From Microbacterium pseudoresistens (lineage in GTDB: Bacteria > Actinomycetota > Actinomycetes > Actinomycetales > Microbacteriaceae): a stretch of DNA of 64,000 nt. Of this stretch, positions 58,125-64,000 are shown piece by piece. Numbering within the stretch: position 1 is the first letter of the stretch; each line of letters opens with the position of its first letter. The notes under the pieces are model-generated. The model saw only the letters and a list, made by a program, of their open reading frames with translations, had not been told where the DNA came from and did no database searches. The translations under genes and the position numbers were made by a program. The DNA lies in assembly GCF_013409745.1 (NCBI RefSeq), contig NZ_JACCBH010000001.1, positions 2,356,001-2,420,000 on the forward strand, read 5' to 3'.

Positions 58125-58504
58125 TGCAGTCCGGCTCCGCGGCCCTGGAGATAGTACAGCTGGCCGCCGAGGCGGCGGTCGACAAGGGCGGCGAGGACCT
58201 CGTCGCCCTCGACGTGTCCGAGCCGCTGCCGCTCGTCGATGTCTTCCTGCTCGTGACCGGCAATAGCGAGCGCAACGTCGCCGCGATCGCCGACGAGATC
58301 GAGGATCGCCTGATCGAGGCGGGACACAAGCGGCTCCGTCGCGAGGGGCGCGCCGAGGCCCGCTGGGTGCTGCTCGACTTCGGCGACCTCATCGCGCACG
58401 TGTTCCACTCCGAGGAGCGCACGTATTACGGACTGGAGCGGTTGTGGAAGGACTGCCCGGTCGTGCCGCTGCACATTGCGAACACGGAGTCCATCGAGCA
58501 GTGA
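58124..58504 (+). CDS. rsfS: Ribosomal silencing factor RsfS
   Basis: The 126-residue protein binds uL14 and keeps ribosomal subunits apart under starvation. Motifs are KGGEDLVALDVSEPLPLVD, FLLVTGNSERNVAAIADEIE, ARWVLLDFGDLIAHVFH and EERTYYGLERLW. The ATG at 58124 overlaps the stop of the upstream gene; a TTG three bases earlier is possible. It ends the unit with nadD. Confidence 0.95.
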   Translation: MQSGSAALEIVQLAAEAAVDKGGEDLVALDVSEPLPLVDVFLLVTGNSERNVAAIADEIEDRLIEAGHKRLRREGRAEARWVLLDFGDLIAHVFHSEERTYYGLERLWKDCPVVPLHIANTESIEQ

Positions 58505-58551
58505 CCCGCAGCGCGCCGCTGCCGTGCCCGGGAGTCTGACACGATGGACGG

Positions 58552-59241
58552 ATGCCTGTTCATCTGATCACCGGCTCCGGTTCCGGAATCGGTGCCGCCC
58601 TCACGAGTCGCCTGTACGCACGCGGAGACGAACTGGTGCTGCTCGCCCGCGACATCGGTCGTGCGAAGGAGCTCGCCGAGCGCTTTCCCGGCGTGCACAC
58701 CGTCGTCGCCGATCTCGCCCAGCCCGGGCGCATCTCATGGGCGCTGTCGAAGCAGCAGCTGCCCGAGCGCATCGACTCGCTCGTGCACGTCGCCGGCGTC
58801 ATCGACCTCGGGGCTGTGGCCGACCTTGCACCATCGTCATGGGAGAGCCAGCTGGCGGCGAACCTCGTCGCACCGGCAGAGCTCACACGCCTGCTCCTGC
58901 CGATGCTGCGGGTGAGTCGGGGCCAGGTGATCTTCGTGAACTCGGGTGCGGGTCTGCGGGCGCACGCCGGGTGGTCGGCGTACGCCGCATCCAAGCACGG
59001 GCTCAAGGCTCTCGCCGATGCCCTGCGCGCCGAAGAGCACGAGCACGGCGTGCGCGTGACGTCGGTCTTCCCGGGGCGCACGGCGACGCCGATGCAGGAG
59101 AAGGTGCATCGCCAGGAGGGCGAGGAATACGATCCGACGAGGTTCGTCGACCCTGAGTCGGTGGCGACCACGATCGTGACGGCGTTGGACCTGCCGCGTG
59201 ACGCGCAGATCACAGATCTGGCGATCCGGCCGGGTACCTGA
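58552..59241 (+). CDS. Short-chain dehydrogenase/reductase
   Basis: The 229-residue protein has the classical SDR cofactor motif ITGSGSGIGAALTSR, VADLAQPG, a Ser/Tyr/Lys active site with GWSAYAASKHGLKALADALR, and FPGRTATPMQEK after it. The first Gly-rich motif with Arg at the end of strand 2 (LLARDIGRAKEL) suggests NADP preference. Substrate unknown. CACGAT at 58540-58545 ends 6 bases before the ATG. Confidence 0.9.
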   Translation: MPVHLITGSGSGIGAALTSRLYARGDELVLLARDIGRAKELAERFPGVHTVVADLAQPGRISWALSKQQLPERIDSLVHVAGVIDLGAVADLAPSSWESQLAANLVAPAELTRLLLPMLRVSRGQVIFVNSGAGLRAHAGWSAYAASKHGLKALADALRAEEHEHGVRVTSVFPGRTATPMQEKVHRQEGEEYDPTRFVDPESVATTIVTALDLPRDAQITDLAIRPGT

Positions 59242-59355
59242 GTCATCCCTGCTGAGACAGGGGCTTCCCGTCGACCATGCGGTCAGTCTGCGAGCGCCCT
59301 GTGATCGGGAGGGCCGGCAGATGCGGCAGTGTGGGTGCCGATACGAGGAGCCGAC

Positions 59356-60213
59356 ATGCAGATGATCGAGGGGCCGCGGGGCGGTGGCGCGAAGTACCCC
59401 GAGGTGTGGGCTCGTGTGGCGGAGAGCCGCCCTCGGGGCGCGGCACGCCCGATCGACGTTCCCCGTCCCGAGTCGGTCGACGAGGTCACTGTGTGGGCGG
59501 GCAGCGAGGACTCCCGCCGCGTGCAGCTCATCTACGCGCCGATCTTCTGGGTCGTGCTGCCGCTGGCCGCGTTCGGGCTCCTGATTCAGCAGGCGATCAC
59601 CGACCCCACGGGCGAGCACGTCAATATCGTCATCGAAGACCAGAGTGTGGAGAGCTGGCCGGTGTGGCTGCTCTGGATCTTCTGGGGCGGGGCGAGCATC
59701 TGGCTGCTCATCGCCGTCGGCGTTCTCGTGGTGCACCTCAGCATCTTCCGGGGACTGCATGCGGAGAACGAATGGATCTTCACGCACAGTGTCGCGTATT
59801 CGATTCATCGGGCCTCCGTGGACTACGACGACGGCGAGAGCAGCGGCTGGGCGACATACATCGCCCTCGATCATCGGCTCGACCGTCGGCAGGCGGCGCG
59901 GATCCACGAGGCGTTCGAGCAGTGGCTGAGGGTGGCGGGGCTGCCGCCGTCGGGCTCGGGTCCGATCTCGTCTGAGGCCCTGTTCGGGGCGTCGGCGAAG
60001 GGCGGGTACTTCATCCTGCATCTGCCGATCTCGCAGACGGCCGGCGCCCGTGTGGAGAATCAGTGGATCCTCATCACCGAGCCGCGTGACACGGATGACG
60101 GCGACGAGGTGATCGTGACGCCGGTCCCGACGCCGAAGAAGCTGCAGGGGATTCGCGCGAGGCTTCACCGGAAAGCGGCACGACGCGGATCGCGGCGGGT
60201 TCCGCTCCGGTAG
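59356..60213 (+). CDS. Membrane protein of unknown function
   Basis: The 285-residue protein has two membrane segments at about residues 56-80 (IYAPIFWVVLPLAAFGLLIQ) and 100-130 (WLLWIFWGGASIWLLIAVGV), with hydrophilic N- and C-terminal regions predicted to be cytoplasmic. The ~150-residue C-terminal domain contains WATYIALDHRLDRRQAARIH and GGYFILHLPIS and may be a small globular sensor or adaptor. A basic tail ends the protein. I recognise no family. CGAGGAG precedes the ATG at 59356. Confidence 0.75.
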   Translation: MQMIEGPRGGGAKYPEVWARVAESRPRGAARPIDVPRPESVDEVTVWAGSEDSRRVQLIYAPIFWVVLPLAAFGLLIQQAITDPTGEHVNIVIEDQSVESWPVWLLWIFWGGASIWLLIAVGVLVVHLSIFRGLHAENEWIFTHSVAYSIHRASVDYDDGESSGWATYIALDHRLDRRQAARIHEAFEQWLRVAGLPPSGSGPISSEALFGASAKGGYFILHLPISQTAGARVENQWILITEPRDTDDGDEVIVTPVPTPKKLQGIRARLHRKAARRGSRRVPLR

Positions 60214-60286
60214 GGGGATCTGGCATTGTCTTGAGCAGATGCATCGGGTTCTTCGAGCGCCGACCGACAGACTGCGAGGGAATGTG

Positions 60287-62098
60287 GTGTCCACGGAGGA
60301 GCAGTCGATTGCGCGATCGAGATCGCTCGCGCGCAGCGCCGAGGAGCAGCGTTCCCAGCAACTGAGGGAGGTATCGCCGGCGTTCCGCGACGAGCTCGAC
60401 GCCCGACGACACGACCGTGTCGGGCCCGACTGGGCGGGCGGCCTTCCCGCGCAGTACGGCGTCGCTCCGCGCATCCGCATCGGCCGCAGCAAGTGGTTCA
60501 ACCTGCTCTGGCTGATTCCGATCGGCATGGCGCTGATGGTGATCGGGATCGCCGTAGCACGCGGCATCGTCGATACGCCTGCCGTCAAGGATTTCCTGAC
60601 CGCTTATCCCGGCGCATCGGAGCTTCCGGAAGGAACGCCGCAGGGATTCCCGGTATGGATGCAGTGGCAGCACTGGCTCAACATCTTCTTCATGTTCTTC
60701 ATGATGCGCTCCGGCCTCAGCATCCTCGCCGACCACCCGCGTCTCTACTTGACCCGCCACTCGACACCGGGGCGCGAATGGTTCCGGATGCAGCGGCCGG
60801 TGCCCGTCGACGACCCGACGTACACCGCGAAGGGCGACTCGCTCACCCTTCCCGACGGGGTGGGCCTCCCTGGCCGACGGCACTCCATCGGTCTCGCGCG
60901 GTGGTGGCACCTCAGCATCGACGTGCTCTGGCTGCTCAACGGCGTCGTTTTCGTCGCGCTGCTGATCGTCACCGGTCACTGGGCACGGATCGTGCCGACC
61001 AGTTGGGATGTCATCCCCCACGCGCTCAGCACTGCCATCCAGTACCTCTCCCTCGACTGGCCGACCGAGAACGGCTGGGTGAACTACAACGCGCTGCAGT
61101 TGCTCGCCTACTTCGTCACCGTGTTCATCGCCGCCCCGTTGGCCCTGCTCACGGGTCTGGGCATGTCGCCGGCTCTGTCGACGAGGTTCCGCCGCATCAG
61201 CCGGGTGTTCAGCATCCAGCTCGCCCGTTCGCTGCACTTCCTCGTGCTGTGCTGGTTCGTGATGTTCATCATCGTGCACGTCGCTCTCGTGTTCGCGACC
61301 GGAGCGCTGCGCAACCTCAATCACATGTACGCCGGCAACGACGGCACCTCATGGACGGGATTCTGGATCTTCCTGGCCACGACCGCCGTGCTCATCGTCG
61401 TCTGGGTCGCCGCGACCCCCGTCACCTATCGCTATCCGCGCGCGATCCGCCGGATGGGCCTCGCCCTGATCGGCCCCGTTCAGCGGCTCTTCGAGCACGT
61501 CGACTCGAAGCCCGGCAAGTACACGGAGAAGGACATCTCGCCTTACTTCTGGTCGAACGGCCGCGTTCCAGACAGCGACGAGTACCGCCGCCTGCAGAAG
61601 GACGACTTCCGCGACTATCGACTTCGCATCGAGGGCCTCGTGGAGAACCCCGTCTCCCTCAGTCTCGACGACCTGCGCACCATGGCCCGCCATGATCAGA
61701 TCACCCAGCACTTCTGCATCCAGGGCTGGTCCGGGGTCGCGAAATGGGGTGGGGTGTCGATGTCGTCGGTGCTCGACCTCGTGCAACCGAAGCCGGAAGC
61801 GAAATGGGTCGTGTTCTACTCGTTCGCGGAGGGCGCCGAGGGCGGTCTGTACTACGACGCGCAGGACATCGACCAGATGCGCTATCACCTCACGATGCTC
61901 GCGTACGACATGAATGACGAACCGCTGTCGTTCTCGCACGGAGCTCCGCTGCGATTGCGCAACGAGGCGCAGCTCGGGTTCAAGATGGTCAAGTGGATCC
62001 AGGGGATCGAGTTCGTCGAACGGTTCGAAGACATCGGCGGCGGGCTCGGCGGCTACAACAACGATCACGAGTTCTTCGGATACCGGCAGTCGATCTGA
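60287..62098 (+). CDS. Cytochrome-b-like / sulfite-oxidase-family molybdopterin fusion protein
   Basis: The 603-residue protein has about 65 hydrophilic residues, six membrane helices at about 80-400 with candidate heme-ligand His residues (WMQWQHWLNIFFMF, ARWWHLSIDVLWLL, ARSLHFLVLCWFV, FIIVHVALVFA), and a C-terminal molybdopterin domain of about 175 residues. The latter includes QHFCIQGWSGVAKWGGVS with Cys477, the family's molybdenum ligand, and HGAPLRLRNEAQLGFKMVKW. No Tat signal is seen, and basic loops place both termini in the cytoplasm. The GTG at 60287 has GAGGG upstream; ATG at 60239 is an alternative. A transporter gene follows after 3 bases. The donor substrate is not known. Confidence 0.88.
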   Translation: MSTEEQSIARSRSLARSAEEQRSQQLREVSPAFRDELDARRHDRVGPDWAGGLPAQYGVAPRIRIGRSKWFNLLWLIPIGMALMVIGIAVARGIVDTPAVKDFLTAYPGASELPEGTPQGFPVWMQWQHWLNIFFMFFMMRSGLSILADHPRLYLTRHSTPGREWFRMQRPVPVDDPTYTAKGDSLTLPDGVGLPGRRHSIGLARWWHLSIDVLWLLNGVVFVALLIVTGHWARIVPTSWDVIPHALSTAIQYLSLDWPTENGWVNYNALQLLAYFVTVFIAAPLALLTGLGMSPALSTRFRRISRVFSIQLARSLHFLVLCWFVMFIIVHVALVFATGALRNLNHMYAGNDGTSWTGFWIFLATTAVLIVVWVAATPVTYRYPRAIRRMGLALIGPVQRLFEHVDSKPGKYTEKDISPYFWSNGRVPDSDEYRRLQKDDFRDYRLRIEGLVENPVSLSLDDLRTMARHDQITQHFCIQGWSGVAKWGGVSMSSVLDLVQPKPEAKWVVFYSFAEGAEGGLYYDAQDIDQMRYHLTMLAYDMNDEPLSFSHGAPLRLRNEAQLGFKMVKWIQGIEFVERFEDIGGGLGGYNNDHEFFGYRQSI

Positions 62099-62101
62099 GC
62101 G

Positions 62102-63100
62102 ATGACCCTGAGTGATGCGATCGAGCGGATGCCGCCGTCGAGCTTCTCGTTCGTCATGGCCACCGGGATCGTGGGTACGGCCTTCGCGACCATCGGGCTC
62201 GAACCGGTCGCCGTCGCTGCACTGATCGTCGCCTCGGTCGGATACGTCGCCCTCATCGTCGCCACAGCGACCCGCGCGATGCTCGCTCCGGATGCTCTGC
62301 GGCGCGACGCTCGCGACCCGGGGAAGGCGTTCGGCTTCTTCACTGTCGTCGCCGCGACCGGAGTGACGGCGACGCTCGCCTCGACTCTCGGCATCCGCTG
62401 GATCCTGCCCGGCGCCCTCGTCGTCGAAGCGCTGCTCTGGCTCGCTCTCGTCTACGCGCTGCTGCCGTGGATCGTCACCCATCCCTCGATCCGCCCGTTG
62501 CTTCCGACCGTGGACGGCGGCTGGTTCCTGCTCGTCGTCGCGACGCAGTCGCTCTCGGTGCTCACGAGCACCGCGGCCGGCGATCATCACCTCCTGAGCC
62601 TCGTGGCTCTCGGGCTGTGGTCGGTCGGCATCGTCGTGTACCTGCTGCTCATGGCCGCGGTGCTCGTGCGCATGCTCTCGGGGCGCGGCACGAGCATCGA
62701 CGTCGCACCGACCGCGTGGGTGCTCACCGGCGCGACCGCGATCTCGGTCTTCGCCGCATCGCGCATCCTGACCGCGTCGACTCCGGCCCTCCCCGATGCG
62801 TCGTCAGCGGTCACGCTCGTTGCCATGACCCTGTGGGCCTTCGGTACGCTCCTGATCCCGTTCCTGATCGGTCTCGGCATCCGCGACCTGGCGCATCGGC
62901 GCGATGCGTGGCGATTCTCGGTCGGATGGTGGAGCATCGTCTTCCCCTTGGGGATGTACGCGACGGCGACGCTCTCCTTCGGCTCGGTCGTCGAGGTGGA
63001 GGAGTTCGCCACCGTCGGCACCATCGCGGTGTGGTGCGCGGGGGTGGCGTGGCTCATCGTCACCGCCGGTGGGGTTGTCCGTGCCCCGGCGCGAACCTGA
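62102..63100 (+). CDS. TDT/SLAC1-family transporter
   Basis: The 332-residue integral membrane protein has about ten hydrophobic segments and the N-terminal pattern of tellurite-resistance/dicarboxylate transporters (PPSSFSFVMATGIVGTAF), with GWWSIVFPLGMYATATLSFG towards the end. The family includes TehA, plant SLAC1 anion channels, malate permease Mae1 and the yeast sulfite exporter Ssu1. Substrate is inferred only from context: it starts 3 bases after the molybdopterin oxidoreductase gene and is probably translated with it. No promoter lies between them. Confidence 0.88.
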   Translation: MTLSDAIERMPPSSFSFVMATGIVGTAFATIGLEPVAVAALIVASVGYVALIVATATRAMLAPDALRRDARDPGKAFGFFTVVAATGVTATLASTLGIRWILPGALVVEALLWLALVYALLPWIVTHPSIRPLLPTVDGGWFLLVVATQSLSVLTSTAAGDHHLLSLVALGLWSVGIVVYLLLMAAVLVRMLSGRGTSIDVAPTAWVLTGATAISVFAASRILTASTPALPDASSAVTLVAMTLWAFGTLLIPFLIGLGIRDLAHRRDAWRFSVGWWSIVFPLGMYATATLSFGSVVEVEEFATVGTIAVWCAGVAWLIVTAGGVVRAPART

Positions 63101-63238
63101 CACACGCGTCTCTGGCCGCGCAGACCTCGGGCTCGGTGGCGCGCGCGTGACGGCCCACGATCATGGAGACCGCGCGAGGCGACGGGACAGAACACGACGC
63201 ATCTCGCGGTTTCGTCTGTTCCCGGCAGAAAACTTGGG

Positions 63239-63311
63239 TGGACCTGAGGGGACTCGAACCCCTGACCCCCTGCATGCCATGCAGGTGCGCTACCAGCTGC
63301 GCCACAGGCCC
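63239..63311 (-). tRNA. tRNA-Ala (GGC)
   Basis: On the minus strand: acceptor GGGCCTG pairs with CAGGTCC and includes the G3-U70 pair that defines tRNA-Ala; D-arm GGCGCAGCTGGTAGCGC; anticodon loop ATGGCAT with GGC; T-arm GGGGTTCGAGTCCCC; discriminator A. CCA is not encoded. The gaps on either side (63101-63238 and 63312-63469) show no other gene. Confidence 0.96.
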
Positions 63312-63469
63312 AGGTGCTGTCTTCGGTTTCCCTCGACAACGGATTTACCTTACTACATCGCATCGGGGGCTCACCAAATCCACGGCGTAGAGCGTGCGTC
63401 CCGGGAGGGTCGCGCGCAGGCGTCGTGGGTGCCGGAACATCGGGCGTCGCTGGGGCGTTGCACCGTGCC

Positions 63470-64000
63470 ATGGGCATCCTCCAGAGCGTGGTCATCGGGG
63501 CAGGACAGGCGGGGCTGTCCACGTCGTACCACCTGACGCGCCGGGGGATCGAGCACATCGTCCTGGACGCCGACGATGCGCCCGGTGGCGCGTGGCGGCA
63601 CCGGTGGGACGCGTTGACGATGCGCGACGTGCACGGCGTGGCCGAGTTGCCCGGCGAGGAGCCGCCTCCGCGCGATGAAACACGCGCGAACATCGCGGTT
63701 CCCGCGTACTTCGCCGCCTACGAGCAGCGGCACGGGCTCCCCGTCGAGCGGCCCGTCGACGTGCGGTCGGTGACGGATGACGCGGGCGTGCTTGTCGTGC
63801 GTGCCCGCGATGGCCGGACCTGGCGCACGCGCACCCTCGTGAATGCGACAGGCACATGGACGCAGCCGTTCCTCCCGCACTATCCAGGAATGGAGACCTT
63901 CGTCGGCGAGCAGTTCCACACCGTCGACTATCCGGGGCCGGAGCACTTCCGTGGCAAGCGCACCCTGGTCGTGGGCGGCGGCGCCTCGGCGGTGCAGTTC
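63470..64000 (+). CDS. FAD-dependent monooxygenase-like protein, 3' end outside window
   Basis: The visible 177 codons carry an FAD-binding Rossmann motif at the start (VVIGAGQAGLSTSYHLTRRG), then WRHRWDALTMRDVHGVAELP, ATGTWTQPFLPHYPGM and a second dinucleotide motif TLVVGGGASAVQF at the cut. This two-Rossmann order is that of flavin-containing monooxygenases and related CzcO-type proteins. The substrate is unknown. I chose the ATG at 63470 because the FAD motif follows at residue 8. The stop is beyond base 64000. Confidence 0.88.
   Translation, partial: MGILQSVVIGAGQAGLSTSYHLTRRGIEHIVLDADDAPGGAWRHRWDALTMRDVHGVAELPGEEPPPRDETRANIAVPAYFAAYEQRHGLPVERPVDVRSVTDDAGVLVVRARDGRTWRTRTLVNATGTWTQPFLPHYPGMETFVGEQFHTVDYPGPEHFRGKRTLVVGGGASAVQF

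Overview
The window reads as a stretch of chromosome from a high-GC actinobacterium of the Microbacteriaceae, most likely Microbacterium or a close relative. The basis is gene order and product type: rpsP-khpA-rimM-trmD, rplS-lepB-rnhB-DUF2469-yraN-comM-dprA-xerC, and rpsB-tsf-pyrH-frr-cdsA occur in the order typical of Actinobacteria, GatCAB is present, and GlgE is encoded. Nearly all sequence is coding. I see no insertion sequence, prophage, CRISPR array or rRNA.

Layout. 1-5.4 kb: the tail of an unidentified gene, then a glycerol operon on the minus strand (glpD, glpF, glpK) divergent from a SorC-type regulator. 5.4-6.6 kb: a YbdK-type carboxylate-amine ligase. 6.6-8.8 kb: rpsP-khpA-rimM-trmD (ribosome and tRNA maturation). 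8.8-11.5 kb: two small membrane proteins, a methyltransferase and map. 11.5-18.6 kb: rplS, lepB, rnhB, DUF2469, yraN, comM, dprA, xerC and an M23-like protein. 18.6-24.8 kb: rpsB-tsf, pyrH, frr, cdsA, a DivIVA-like protein, a secreted lytic-transglycosylase-like protein and a small Cys/His protein. 24.8-28.8 kb: an AI-2E-family permease, a large membrane protein with an internal lipobox, and a thioredoxin-TPR protein. 28.8-35.2 kb: glycogen/alpha-glucan genes glgX, glgE, glgB (minus strand). 35.3-40.1 kb: cysteine desulfurase, mnmA and ligA. 40.2-41.2 kb: acylphosphatase and a VapBC-like toxin-antitoxin pair. 41.3-44.8 kb: a DEAD-box RNA helicase and an acyl-CoA ligase. 44.9-50.4 kb: a membrane alpha/beta-hydrolase and gatCAB. 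50.4-54.7 kb: dinB, two small genes, DUF2017-clpS-zincin, tRNA-His and orn. 54.7-58.5 kb: tRNA-Arg, proA, a small membrane protein, nadD, a Pro/Ala-rich membrane protein and rsfS. 58.5-64 kb: an SDR, a membrane protein, a cytochrome-b/molybdopterin oxidoreductase fusion followed by a TDT/SLAC1-type transporter, tRNA-Ala, and the start of an FAD monooxygenase-like gene cut by the window edge.

Most of the window is housekeeping. Four things stand out. (1) About 25 genes have a -10-like hexamer (best form TAGACT) ending 6 or 7 bases (rarely 9-10) before the start codon, the arrangement expected for leaderless mRNAs; in three cases the TAG of the hexamer is the stop codon of the upstream gene. 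(2) A six-helix cytochrome-b-like domain is fused to a sulfite-oxidase-family molybdopterin domain that the positive-inside rule places in the cytoplasm, and its gene is followed after 3 bases by a transporter of the family that includes yeast sulfite exporter Ssu1. (3) Three tandem 10-bp repeats overlap the promoter of the toxin-antitoxin pair. (4) A ~700-residue membrane alpha/beta-hydrolase of unknown role lies directly upstream of gatCAB. All functional claims come from reading motifs and gene order; no database search was run.
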